Shown: one piece after another, positions 1 to 12,529 of the stretch
Layout: each line of letters opens with the position of its first letter
How positions within the stretch are numbered: the stretch's first letter is position 1
NCBI RefSeq assembly: GCF_041146795.1
Contig: NC_135174.1
Coordinates: 6,325,878-6,389,877 of the forward strand
Direction of reading: 5' to 3'
Source of the DNA: Maylandia zebra
Lineage: Eukaryota; Chordata; Actinopteri; Cichliformes; Cichlidae
DNA length: 64,000 nucleotides
Position numbers and translations under genes: made by a program
Notes under the pieces: model-generated
Seen by the model: only the letters and a program-made list of their open reading frames with translations
Told to the model about the DNA's origin: nothing
Database searches by the model: none

Positions 1-800
1 TGCAGCAGGTTAGGGTGATCAAGGATACCGATGGAAATGTCATAAACAAAAGAAGAGAGTGTATTGAGAAGGTGAAAAGAGTACTTTGAGGATCTCATGA
101 ATGAAAAAAATGAGAGAGCAGATGGAGGACAGTTAGTGAATCAAGGTGTGCAGAGGATTAGCAAGGAGGAGGTGAGGCCAGATACGAAGGGTCGAAAAGA
201 GGTTGGCCCAGAAAAACGCTCTGAAGATAATGAACCATACCAGGAGTTGTTGAAGCTAGATTAAGGAGAGACGTGACAATCAGTCAGCAGCATTATGGCT
301 TTTTTGCACTGCAGATGCAATGTTTCCTTCTGAGAGTGTTAAGAGTACAGATCAGAAGGAGCCTCACTGTCTTTGTAGGTCTAAAGAAAGTAAATGGTGG
401 CGTTTGAAGAGAGAAACTGTGATACTGCATGTAAAAGTGGAAGGGAAGTGAGGGTGGTGCACGACATGTATGAGCAAGAAAGATGACAGATGAGCAGGTT
501 TAAGAGAGCTGGAGGTACACTCTCAAGAGAAGAGGAATATTTTGGACAAAAGAATAACAGCAAGAGTAATGGGGAAGGTTTGAGATGGTGAGCTGTGTGG
601 TTTGGACACAGTGACGCTGAAAAAAGAACCACAGAGATCATTCATGAATGTAGTGAAAGAAAGTTATGTGACACAAAAAGGATGCTGGTAATAGGATGAG
701 ATGGAGGCAGATGATCCACTGTTTCATCTTCTCAAGGGAGCAGCCCAAAGGAGAGGGAAACAAAATAGTAGTAATAATAATAATAATAGTAATAATATTC
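1..800 (+). mobile_element. Degenerate non-LTR retrotransposon fragment
   Basis: Translating 15-240 gives a broken reading that resembles the linker upstream of reverse transcriptase in a common fish LINE (VIKDTDGNV, then EDLMNEKNE, then a VNQGVQRISKEEVR stretch). From about 520 to 770 the sequence resembles the 3' end of the same type of element: an FMNVVKE-like segment, then DNA reading close to GGCAGATGATCCACTG and GGGAGCAGCCCAAAGGAGA, followed by a TAA/TAG-rich simple tail (about 768-800). The middle, including most of the reverse transcriptase, is missing or unreadable, and stops are frequent, so it is dead. It lies upstream of the first sap30bp exon visible here, probably in an intron. 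Clade (RTE-like or other) is uncertain. Confidence 0.6.
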
Positions 801-2296
801 CTGCTATTGTAGCAGTGCTGAATGAGTCTGTTATAAGAGGGCAGCCCACATGCTAAAATGCTGCTGCTGCAGAGGCTTGAGTTCAAATCCACTTGGATAC
901 CATTTTCTGTGGATCTTCCACACACAGAACTGTTCCTGGTGAGAAACAGACTGAACCTCATGTTCAGTGGAGTGCTCCTTTTAACGAGGAAGCATATCGC
1001 TTTGTTTATACAGCTGATACAATTAAAGCAATCCGGTCAGTCTTAAATCGTTTTTTCCCAGTTTGCTGGATGTATGCAAAACGCTAACAGCTGATATTTC
1101 ATACAGCTGTCTCACAGAAATCCCATCAAGAAAGAAGAAAATGTAGAGTTAGAAGTAACCCCCTTATGGTGTATTCAACACCATATTCTGTTATTATAAT
1201 AATGTAGCATTGGCCTTTATTACACTGTTTCCAGTAATTAAAACTTAAATGAGTAGATACGTGATCAGCGTCCCTCCAGTGAATAATCTTTTGGTATATG
1301 TGTGGTTACAAGTCCGTGTTTACTCATGCTAGACAGATGGCTTGACGATGTGCACAGTTAGCTGAAATTAGAAGGGCCTGTTGTTGATCTGAAAGGGTGG
1401 TAATATTTTTGGTGTGGCCTTGTGAGACGGCTAAATTTATATTCTCTGTACAAAAGTCCTCAAAAGCTGCTTACTGTGACCTTACTGTGAGGGCGAGCTA
1501 AAAGGGGAAGCCGTGCCAACTGGAGGATCAGTGAAGTGATGAGTGTTTTTTTGTTTTTTGTTTGTTTGTTTGTTTTTTAAATTAATTCGTTTAATTTTAA
1601 GCTCTGTATCAAATAGTCTAATTTTTTTTTGCTGGGGTTCTTTGCTGTATTTACATGTCTTTCTGCCGTCCTCCCTCCTCCACCACCACCTTGTGATTTG
1701 GCCCACTTCAGGACAGTTCTTTGATGTGCCCGTGCAGTTGCTAGGTGACGGCATGATTCCTGTGAATAACAGCGCTGTTCTTTTGTGCTGAACCTGTGTT
1801 ATGCCCAGAATGCTGGCACAATAGGCGGCATATTTTAAGGGCTGTACAAGACTCCTCCTCCTGCTGAGCCAAGTCGTTCTCTGGAATCTTCTCTAAGATT
1901 TACAGTTCAGGCTTCTGTTACTGCTAAGAAACTGCTCTGTAGTGTGTGAAGTCTGCTTCTGGGTTCTGTGATTTTTAGGTTTCAGGTATACAGAGAATGA
2001 GCTTTTGTCTTTAGCTCTCTCTTTTTCACCTGTACAGTTTTCCAATTTCATTGTACCATTGTACTATGTATGACTGTGCAATGACAATAAAGAGTTATCT
2101 AATTATCTAACACCTTTGATTAGATCATTCATCTCACCAACTAAACCCTAGCAGGAATCATGGTCTCATAATATCTATGACTGATGCTGCGTTTATTTCC
2201 CACCATCGAGCACTAATGATAAAAAGAGGCCTAAATGTCCCCTGTTTTTTCATTTTTCTGCCCTCCCACTCTCACCCCTTTTCTTGTGATTTCTAG
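801..2296. other. Presumed sap30bp intron, no gene recognised
   Basis: No exon with convincing similarity was found. The acidic N-terminal part of SAP30BP (roughly the first 90 residues in human) must be encoded upstream; I could not place its exons here and they probably lie before the window start. A T-rich stretch with TTTG repeats lies near 1545-1580. Confidence 0.4.
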
Positions 2297-2531
2297 ATCT
2301 CAGAAGCAGAAAAAAAGGACCCCAAGGAGCTAGTTGGTGAGTATACGCATGAACTCGCACGTGCTCACGCAGAATATAGAGCGGCAATTAAAGGATTAAA
2401 GTAATCCTTGTGCTCAATCTTTAACTTTGAACAATAAACTGACCCTACACAGAAGTATTAGCCCAAGCCTGTGATATATTCCCCACTGTTGTCCACAAGC
2501 TCTTAAAATGGACTTGATTTAATATTTAAAA

Positions 2532-2621
<90 letters not shown>

Positions 2622-5600
2622 TTATTTTTTATTTTTTTTTTTTTTTATTTTAGTGGAACCCGACTTAAAAATTAATTTCTTCCCAAGGGTCTTTCGTAAG
2701 TCGCAAATTTTCGTAAGTCGAAGCACCCATTGCACGTTTTGAGTGAGGCGATGCTGATTGATAGGCTAATTGCTAACTAGAACCACAATGCGTCGTTCAA
2801 GTGGAACAGCGAAGCGCAAGTACGGAAGCCAAGGGGTTGTCACATGATTCGGAAGGCATTGTGGGCATTGTAGGCTTGGCTGAGCCAATCAGAGCCAGCG
2901 GTTTCGTTACTCGGGCATTTTGCCGTAACACGGGCAGAAATATTGCCGTTCAGTGCCTTCATAACTTGAATTTTTCGTGAAACGGGGTATTCGTAAGTCA
3001 GGGTTCCACTGTATATACAGGGTGGGCCATTTATATGGATACACCGTAATAACATGGGAATGGTTGGTGATATTAAAGTCCTGTTTGTGGCACATTAGTA
3101 TATGTGAGGGGGAAAACTCCTCAAGATGAGTGGTGACCATGGTGGCCATTTAGAAGTCGGCCATCTGGGATACAACTTTTGTTTTTTCAATAGGAAGAGG
3201 GCCATGTGACACATCTAACTTATTGGTACTGTCACAAGAAAAACAATGGTGTGCTTGGTTTCAACGTAACTTTATTCTTTCATGAGTTATTTACAAGTTT
3301 CTCTTTGTTCACAGCCATTAACATGTCGAAGAGGTTAACATGTGAGGAGCGGATCGAAATTGTGTTGATATCTGGTGAACGCAGTAACCGGGTCATTGCA
3401 GCAGATTTCAATGCAAGACACCCTACGAGACCACCCATCTCCCATGCTACAGTTAGCAAACTGCTCGCTAAGTTTCGTGAAACTGGTTCAGTGTTGGATT
3501 TGCCAAAATGTGGACGCAAGAAAACTGTCACTAATGAAGAAACATCAGTGGCTGTCCTAGCTTCATTCAGCAAGAGCCCACAGCGTAGCACTCGCCACAT
3601 GTCACTGGAGACTGGCATTAGTCGAACATCCCTTCGGCGGATATTAGCTACTCACAAATGGCACCCTTAGAAACTCCAGCTACTGCAGCATCTCAACGAG
3701 GATGACCCAGATCGGCGCACAGAATTTGCAGAATGGGCAAAACAAAAATTGGAACAGGACCCTCAGTTCACACAGAAGATTTTGTTCAGTGATGAGGCAA
3801 ACTTTTATGTGAATGGTGAAGTTAACAAACAAAACCACCACTATTGGTCTGACACTAACCCACATTGGATGGATCCCTCCAAGACTGTTGGAACAACAAA
3901 AGTGATGGGTTCGACATGTTAATGGCTGTGAACAAAGAGAAACTTGTAAATAACTCATGAAAGAATAAAGTTACATTGAAACCAAGCACACCATTCCTTT
4001 TCTTGTGACAGTACCAATAAGTTTGATGTGTCACATGGCCCTCTTCCTATTGAAAAAACAAAAGTTGTATCCAAGATGGCTCTGAGACTTTGCAGCGACA
4101 TCAGCGGCCACCTTTGAACTCGTAACTATGTAACTGACTGTAAAGATGAATGAATGAATGTAAAGATGCAGACAAGACCAGGAGGCATTCATTGCAGTGA
4201 AATGTGGATGGCTATAATTATACTCCAGTACATTAGCCAAACTTTGTAGAGAAATACAGTTTTAACATAAACTGTATTTGAAATACAGTTTATGTTAAAA
4301 CTGTCCAATATCCAGTGACTGAGTGATTATAAAGATGGTTTTCCAACAACAGCCTTGTTGCTTTGCTGGTTAGCCACATAGAGCTGAGATGGTTATTGCC
4401 TGGTTAAAGTTGTAATCTTTAATAGTTTAGTTTTATCCTTAATGAAGCCCACCTGAAATGAATTTAAAAAGATGTGATGATATATAGATGGCTGCTACGA
4501 TCATCCAGGAGGTACTAAATTGCATTCGATTTACGTTAGAGCTTGATATCTTTGCAGAAAACCTGTGATTCTTTAGCTGAATGTAATCCCCGGGAAATCC
4601 ACAGTTTGCCTTTTTTAGTCAGGTGTAAAAAATATATTTAAAAAAAAAAACAAAACAATTGTTGTAGAAAATTACATTTTTTGGAAAAAGTACAGTAAAA
4701 AGTACAGTATATATTCTGACTTATCCTTTGTAGAACCTAATAGCACTCAAAGCTGAGTGCCTCAGACATGGCTGTAATTATTTGCTTAAAAGGATAATAA
4801 TACATTTGTTGAATTTCTTTCAAAAATATGTGAAAGAATCAGATTTTTTAGCAATGCCAGCTGGGTGTTGGTACAGTAGGTGTATGAATCACTACCTAGA
4901 CCTAGTTGACTTATTCAAGCCTCTTTGTCCACTGACTAATAAATGAAGGACTAACAAGGACCTGGCAGTGGTTAGTGAGTAATGACTGATCTGTACAGGT
5001 GTGTAAGGAAACATCAAATCAGGCAGGATATGAGTGATACAGGGAGTGGCGTTTTATACACCAACCTCTTAGACTGTAAACCTCTGGCACTGACCGTCTC
5101 TCTCTGCTGTTGGTTAATGCAGCCCCCAGCTGGCTGCGGATGATGGCACAGATTAGGCAGTGCGACACCCATTCGACATGTGCTAATGCATTGCCACGAG
5201 GGTAGACAACTCATAATTACAATTAAAATTATGTGATTTCTCATGGATTAAATGTTTTATTTTGAAAGAATGTCTCGCAGAAAACGAGTGTGAGAAGAGT
5301 TGTGTAACATATTTGTTTATAAAATGGATGAAAATCATTTTAAAAGGTGTCAGCACATCTCACTGTGTAATATCTGCCATCACTCTCCACGAGAGGAATG
5401 GCCTCTGCTCACAAATAATTTCCCGCTACCGTCACCTCTTCCAAACTTCTAGCCTGGCTCAGGCATAAAAACAAGTCCCAGAGGAAAAGGAGATGCACTA
5501 GCGCGATTTTAAAGCTTTCAAAGCAGTTGCTATTGCCACGAGTGTACTGTAGTGTCAGTGTGACTCATAGCCTGAGCCCGGACCCTTGGCATTCCTGCAG

Positions 5601-8600
5601 TGGAGCTCGGCTCCTCCGTCTTGTCTGTCAGTAAATGTCACAGAGCATCTGGCTAAAAGCCTTCTGTCAGCAAGCTGAAGATGGCTCTTTGTCTGTTTAC
5701 TGAAGGGACGGACATTGTCTGCCTTTCCCAGAAAAAAACCCCAGGGCACAGACTTTGACTTTCTGTCTGTTTTTAGGAAGACAGATGGTGATTTAGAAAC
5801 AGAATATAATCTTTTCTCTGTCTGTTTATTACTCTCAGATTCTTCCTGTTGTTTGAGAATATTCCTTCCCATGCTGAGCTGAATAATTAGCAGGGATTTA
5901 TTTATTTTTGTATTTATTACACAGGCTGTGATTTATTCACACTCACACTGCTACTACCATCCGACGCACTTTAGTGTTTAGAGTTTGTACAAGGGCACAA
6001 AATTGTGAAGTAAATCTCAGGTTGTTTTAAGTGGATTAGCAGGCTTCCACACTGTTAAACCTTGTTGCAACAGCACTGTTAGACAGTGTTTGCAAGTCTT
6101 TGTGTAGAGAGAGTTTTATAAAATACCAAGCTACCACCTAATGCCTCTGAGTCATCGGACTTGCCTTGTCAGGTTTTTATTGTTTGGTGCTACAGAAGTT
6201 TTCTGTCTCTAATAACTGAGGTTTAGTGCCACAGACTATTTACACAAGACCAGTTCATGTTCACGTAACTGAATATCTCTGTATATCTCTATATATCTCT
6301 AAACTAGTTCACATCTTAGGCATGCGTATGAACCTATGCACATGCATGCTCAGCTTTACTTTTGTGTCTAGCCAACAGAGGGAACGCCCTGCCCCTCCTT
6401 TACTCCAACGGGGGAGGTTAACTATAACCATATCAGTTATCCAACAAAAGGGAAAGAGAGGTGCTCCGCCTCTTAGTCTTCTGACATGCGGGCAATCGGT
6501 GCACCAAAACAGTATAGACATGTGCGCCTCTGTGGACCCATATGATCATGATCAGCAGGCTGATGAAGATAGAAAATGATTAGCATCGTGTCTGCACACG
6601 AGCAGAGTTCAGCTCTGGCACATGTTGCTTAACTGTGTTGCAGTAATGTTTCTGCTCACATAGAGCAGTCTCCATTATTTCCAAACACAGGTTTTCCACT
6701 TTGCCTAAGTCCATTTTAAATGATGGCTTGCTAAGAGAATTGTCTATTTTTAATCCTGTAACACCTGAAGGGGAGCTCAGGTTTGGTTTTTGGTCTTGTG
6801 TCAGGAATTTGAATATATACTCTGATAAATGACTTTGGGTCTAACGGGATTTTTTCCCTTATGTTCCCTGATTGAAAGCTGGGTGGGATGTTTTCTTTTG
6901 AATTGAATAAAAACATTAAATATAAGAATAAAAGTAATTGGGTTGTGCGTATGTGATGATGGGATTTTGCTCTGCTCTGTAAGCTAAAGTGTGAAACAAG
7001 ACACAGTAAGCACGTTCTTTTTGGTCTTTTCATGTCCAGTCAGGTTCTTACTTGTCAGTGTTCTTCACAGAGCTTCAGCAGACACGAGTTCCTCCATCTG
7101 CACATACATGCACACTTGCAGCATCTACTCACCGAAGTACTGACAGCTCTAAATGACTGTGTCTGTGTGATTAAGAGTTAGTGACACAGAAGAATGCCTG
7201 GCCTGCAGTCAGAGAGAGCAGAGGGAGACAAGTCGAGCAAAACAAAGGAGACGAAAGGAGTCTGCCTTCTCTATACAAGCCCCAACAGCAGCCACTCCCT
7301 GCCTGGGACATGCTCTCTTCATACCACACTGCCCTGTAAAACTTACTGGCACACACTTAGGAGTAAGATGAACACAAGGGTGCTCAGGAATTCTCCAGTA
7401 ATACTTTGACGCACATTAATCGAGTTTCTTCTCCAATTCATGTCCGTATTCCACCACCACCTCTCCAATTTCTCATTTGGTGGATGTACTTCTACATTTT
7501 AGCCGTCTAACGTAGCTAATCCTGCATGTAAAGACACGCAGGGAAAAGCCACAGAGGTGAAAGCACATTAGGCTTATGTTTATTTTTCTTTCCTTCCAGC
7601 TCTGTTTTCAGAAAAGGTGAGAAACATGTCACCTGACGAGATCAAGATCCCCTCCGAACCCCCCGGACGCTGCTCCAGCCATCTACAGGTACCCAACACC
7701 ACTGCTAAACGTTCTCTTAACCACATACATTTCACTTGCAGCACACGCTTTAATGCTGTTGTATCATGCAAGCAGCTTTAGTAACACCACTTAGGCCACA
7801 GTTATGCCTGCTAATCAGATTGGGGGGGGTGTGGTTAAAGCTGGGGTTTGGGGTTTTATAAGGGCTTGATTGAATAATCTGGGGTTTTGTAGACTTGTTT
7901 ATGTGCTGGATTTACTACTTTCCAGGTAGTAAATTCATCCTCCTAAAAGAACTTGTCATTAGCTTAAAAAAGAAGAAATTGGTTCCATGGGGAGAGAAAA
8001 CAGTCTGCGTTCACAGCCTTGGCATAAGATCAGATTTAGAAACCAAGACTTGAAACGCTAAAGGTTCGAAGCTGCCTCATCCACACACGAAACATATGGG
8101 ATATTTATGCACTGAAAATAACCTCCTGTTGACGCCAAGCGACTCATTTAGCTTTCACTTGTTCCCTCTCGGGTTAGAAATACATTCTGGTGGCGACATA
8201 AATCCTGAGGCGCACCCCTGTAATTAAACCGGCACACAGTGTCATCCTCAGTCTGCTCAGCATCACCGCCGCTGATTTCTTTTCGTTGCTTTGCATTTTC
8301 GGCGCTTCCAGCTTCAGTCAGTTAGGTTTGTCTTCTGAGGAGCAAAGGCAGGTCAGGACATACAGCTGACTTAGTAAGTGAACAGCTCAGCAGTATCCCC
8401 TCTGGGCTGACACTCCCCCACCTATCAGACGAACAGCTAATGATTCACCTTCACCATAACAGCCTGGATATCCCTGCCCTCTGGGCTCAGAGGAGCTGCA
8501 GCACATGTACTCTCACAGTATGGCTTAATTGGATTTCGCAAATATTCTGTTTTTCCTGTCAATTCACCAGCGCTGGAATGTAGCCACTTTGTGAACTGTT

Positions 8601-11600
8601 TCCAAATGCCTTTTGCAATCATACCGCGACCTTGAGATTAGAGCAGATTAGAGCGATCCACTGGCTGCCAACTCACTGAGCTCAGTCTGAAACTCGGATA
8701 TCTCTGGAAAAGATTTGTGTTTTAGGAAAAGCTGACCACAATATCTGTTTTTATTTTTTATAAGTCTGCATTTGACAAAATTTTGCTGCTGGAAATTCAA
8801 GTGAAACCTTCTGAGGGAGAGGCAGGAAGTGTCCAGACTGGTCCAAAGCAGAGCAGCAGAATCACTATCATGTGTTAGCCTAATAAAAAAACAACAACAA
8901 CAAAAAACACTTGCAACAGCTCCAATAGTTTTATCAGTCACCAGTAGGTTTGTTGGGGCTTTACATCAGTGTAAAGTAGATATTTGACTATTGTACCTGT
9001 TATAGAGAGTGTGTCAAATTGGAAGACTTGTAAAGATGTGTTTTCTTTTGTAGTTTAAAAGTTAAAATGTGACAACATGGTGTAGACAGTCTGCAGCAAG
9101 TGTCACTCACAGTTTCCTCTTGTGCATTTTTGGCTACTTCTTTAATAAAAAGAGAAATAACATCACTGCCAGTGAGTGCTTAAATGCTGACAGTCGTCAG
9201 CTATACTTGTATAGGTTATCTCATAGGATCTACATGCATCAGTGCAGAAGTATAAATGAAGCTTCTAATGTCATTTGTCCAACCAAAGTGGTACAACACC
9301 TAAGGGTTGCTCTCTAACAAATGCATAACTTGTAATTACAATTTAAGTGGGGCATACAGTTACTTTAAGGGTGCAGAGTGTTCATAGTGACAATGCTGTG
9401 AGCATGTTTGTTTTTGCATTTTCTGTGGGAGTTTATAGGGATGGACTCATCCTGGAACAAACTGCATATTTTGGTGCTGATCTATTCGCGACATGCTCGC
9501 TGCTTGCCTTCAGCCATTAACCTTGTTTATTTCACTGTTTATTGACATCCTATTTGTGGTTTTACATGTGGCAGAGGGATGCTTATTGAACCTTGAAAGT
9601 AAATATAATTCATTATAGTCCAGATATGTTTAATATTAGTGTGCTTGTTAATCTCAAGAATCCACACAAGATATTTTAATTAAGTCGGGGATTTATTGTG
9701 CACATTTAAAGAGTTTACTTGAGGAAGGTCAGAAAGTGCGTCTTCAAAAATAATTTTTTGTAGTTGTTTACATCAAATTATCCAGCCAATAGGGATGGCT
9801 TTTTAGAAAACACTAATATTAGAAGCACAGGAATTCGTTTTGTTGCTGTTAACACAGTAACAGTGGACCTAGACATGTAGTGATGATAGAGATACCTCTA
9901 TGGATGAACAAGAGCACTATCCTCTTATTTCTTCTTTTTCTATATTAAGACCTCATGCATCACTGTGGATCTGGGTACATGTGCCAGCTCTATGTGGTTT
10001 AGTTGAACGTGGATGTGAAATATTACTCCGCAAATTCAGGAAACTCATCTACAGTAACTCCATTCCTGGTATAAACATGTTGTTTATTTCCTAAGTGACA
10101 CTGCATTGTGACACAAGTGAAGTGAATTGTAACAGCGGCGTGTGTGTGTGTTCTCTTCCTTCACCAGTTTGTTTGTTTTGTAACAGGAGAAGATTCACAA
10201 GCTGTATGAGAGGAAGCTCCATGGAGATTTTGACACAAACGCCCATATCCAGCAAAAGAAGGAATTTAGAAACCCAAGGTATGCAGCTCAGCTGGAGAAT
10301 GCACCCACACGGTCAAACGCACACATGGGCTGTCAGCTACACGTGACAGCAGATGTACTGTTTGACTCTTATGAAGCTCCTCTTTGTTTTCAGTATTTAC
10401 GAGAAGCTCATTCAGTTCTGCGCCATAGATGAACTGGGAACCAACTACCCAAAAGATATGTTCGATCCTCATGCCTGGTCGGAAGACTCTTACTATGAAG
10501 CTCTCGGTAAGTCTTTTTATTTTCGCTTACTTGTTCTTTGTGATTTCATATCAGCGCTCATAATTGCTTTTAATCCTCCAGCCAAAGCTCAGAAGGTGGA
10601 GATGGACAAACTGGAGAAAGCCAAGAAGGAACGGACCAAGGTGAGCCTAACGACAAAGAAGAGTGGATTACTCTGTCAGTCTGCATCAGGGGCAAGTCTC
10701 CACCAGCTGTACTTCATTTCTACTTTACCTCCATCTGACACACAGAAATCAATGTTGCCAAGTTGAGCTCTCGTAACAGCAGCTCGGGCCCAGCCCAGGG
10801 CAGATGTACTTGTCGGCTTCACCCATTCTGGGTTGCTACATAAAAATCAACTGCTCCCCCCACCCCCCCAGTATGTCTTTCTTTGCTATGGATTCTTTTG
10901 ACTTTATGCTGGGCATCATTTCAGACAGCTAAATGCTGGGGGTGATGGGAGTTTCCAAGGACAATGTTGTTTAAAAACATAGTGATACCTGCTGCCATCA
11001 GCAGCATCATTCCTGCTGTTGCACTGAGCTGGACTTGAATGAACATGTAGAGCACAGCAGCTATTCTGCCTGATGTGAAATGAACTCACTGTTATGTAGC
11101 TACAGTATTCAAGCTAAGAGACATCAGAGCTGTTCACAGTATTTGTAGTTGTGCAAAATGCTTCGCTTACATATTATTGTAACCTCTGCTGTAGATTCTT
11201 AAGTTGAGCTTTTCAGTGACTGCGGTCAAGTTGTTTTTTTAAACAATAATAAATCAAACAATTTAAACCAGTGTTTTAATATATGTGTGTGTGTGTGTTG
11301 TTGTTTTTTTCCAGATTGAGTTTGTCACGGGGACTAAGAAGGGCACCAACCCCTCCAGCACAGCAGCCTCCACCACCAGCAACACCACAACTACATCCAC
11401 AGGTAAAGCACTGCAACATCTGCTAGCTTCAGCTGCTCCAGTAGTAGTGTGATCAGATTGGACCTCAGGTGTACACGAACAAATGAGGCTATTGGGTTAG
11501 TGAGGTACAGTCCAAAAATCTTAAGCCACTTCTTATTTGTTTCTATTTTGCTTCCAAGAAGCTGGCTCTTCTTTTTCTTTGTGCTTTTTCAGGCTTTTTT

Positions 11601-11974
11601 TGTTTGGTAAGCCATTGTTACAGATAACAGACACAGTAGCAAATAAACAATTTTAAAATTAATATCATTTTTAAACGCTTTGTTGCTAGCAGGCGGTCAC
11701 AAAAATGAGATGAATGATGCATCCTGCCAATCGGTTAATCCAGAAAACACAGACCTGCTCTTACTGACTCCTCCCCTGTGTTTACTATGTCACAGATGCC
11801 CAGAAGAGGAAAAGTAAGTGGGACTCTGCACTCCCTGTGACCCTGGCCCAGCCCACCCTCATCACAACCACAGCCACGCTGCCCGCCGTCGTCTCTGTGA
11901 CAACAACAGCAAGCGGTACCAAGACCACCGTCATCTCCGCAGTGGGTACCATCTTAAAGAAAGCAAAGCAGTGA
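2297..11974 (+). CDS. sap30bp: SAP30-binding protein, C-terminal exons (5' partial)
   Basis: Nuclear protein of the HCNGP family. In mammals it binds the SIN3/HDAC subunit SAP30 and acts with the splicing factor RBM17. Seven coding exons: 2297-2336, 7600-7688, 10187-10278, 10394-10506, 10582-10640, 11315-11402 and 11796-11974 (TGA 11972-11974), together 660 nt, giving 219 residues in a continuous frame. The human protein from its EAEKRDPQELV segment to the end has about the same length. Near-identical blocks include VRNMSPDEIKIP, PPGRCSSHLQ, KKEFRNPSIYEKLIQFCAID and ELGTNYPKDMFDPHAWSEDS, then a lysine-rich helix (QKVEMDKLEKAKKERTK), a Thr/Ser-rich linker and the C-terminus ending in LKKAKQ. 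The N-terminal exons lie before the window. Sequence identity to the human family makes the assignment very safe. Confidence 0.96.
2541..2616. repeat. (AT)n microsatellite
   Basis: About 38 uninterrupted AT units preceded by a poly-A stretch and followed by a T-rich tract. Confidence 0.97.
2651..3013. mobile_element. MITE with GTGGAACCC termini (pogo/Tigger-like)
   Basis: Inverted ends read TAGTGGAACCCGACTTA at the left and TCGTAAGTCAGGGTTCCACTGTA at the right, so the tips are near-perfect inverted repeats bounded by TA. Motifs like TTTCGTAAGTCG recur inside both ends. This resembles the CAGTGGAACCTCGACTTACGA end of pogo/Tigger-type non-autonomous elements. No coding capacity. The left tip is slightly degraded by the adjoining T-rich tract. 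Confidence 0.7.
3018..4078 (+). mobile_element. Mariner/IS630-type element with broken transposase
   Basis: The left end starts ACAGGGTGGGCCATTTATAT. DNA at about 3155-3330 is repeated in inverted orientation at about 3915-4078 (for example TTGTTTTTTCAATAGGAAGA against TCTTCCTATTGAAAAAACAA), giving arms of roughly 160 bp. Between them, from ATG 3323, lies a transposase with an N-terminal helix-turn-helix (MSKRLTCEERIEIVLISG), stopped by TAG at 3668-3670; the frame then continues to the first catalytic Asp block (FSDEANFYVNGEVN). After about 3908 the frame jumps straight into the right inverted repeat, so the rest of the catalytic domain is deleted. The outermost right end also looks truncated, since the left tip has no match there. 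Non-autonomous. Confidence 0.85.
4256..4304. repeat. 49-bp perfect hairpin (23-bp arms)
   Basis: The arm at 4256-4278 is the exact reverse complement of 4282-4304, with a 3-nt spacer (TGA) at 4279-4281. The arms are AT-rich. It lies in a sap30bp intron and is not explained by the neighbouring mariner element, which ends about 180 bp earlier. Confidence 0.95.
4305..7599. other. sap30bp intron, nothing recognised
   Basis: Ordinary intronic DNA between the coding exons at 2297 and 7600. Open frames are short and lack family similarity. A run of ATATCTCT repeats lies near 6270-6300. The following introns (7689-10186 and 10641-11314) likewise hold nothing I could name. Confidence 0.5.
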
Positions 11975-12494
11975 GGATGATGAACGGGCTGCAGCGTGAC
12001 CGACGCCCTGTATTGTGCTGCAGCCGTTATATGTGTGAAAAGTGATGGACACATTTTCAGAACCAGCCCACAAATTCTTTCTGCTCCTCGTGGACTCACA
12101 AAGACTAAAAACTGCCTTCTATCTCTGGGATTGTATCTGCAATTATGGCATCACAAAGCCAAACTGACCGCGGGGACAATACTCCTCTGTAAATCTGATG
12201 CATGCAGATCTTTCTAAACAAGCGACTATGTCATTGTGCTTTTTTCTTTTTCTTTATTTGATGGCAACATTTGTTTATTTAAGACAGGAAATTGTTGAAA
12301 CTGTAAAAGGGTCCCTCACAGAACAGATGTAGTTAAAATGTCTGAAGTTTATTTTTCTATACATAGTTGTGGTACAGTATTTTCATGCCTGCTGTAGCAC
12401 TCGATTGTAATCGTTCTTCTGTAGCACTCTGAGCTGAGATGTTTGTTTTTTTGTTTTTTTTTTACTCTTGTACGTATGTATTGATAAGAAGGTG

Positions 12495-12500
12495 AATAAA
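12495..12500 (+). terminator. sap30bp: sap30bp polyadenylation signal
   Basis: AATAAA about 520 bp after the sap30bp stop codon, followed by GT-rich sequence. A plausible 3'UTR end near 12515-12525. Confidence 0.75.
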
Positions 12501-12529
12501 TGGATGAGATGTTGCCTTTTCACTTGGTT

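Noticed and set aside
848-910. Possible tRNA-derived SINE head (GAGTTCAAATCC resembles a B box)
   Set aside because: No convincing A box or second copy was seen in the window.
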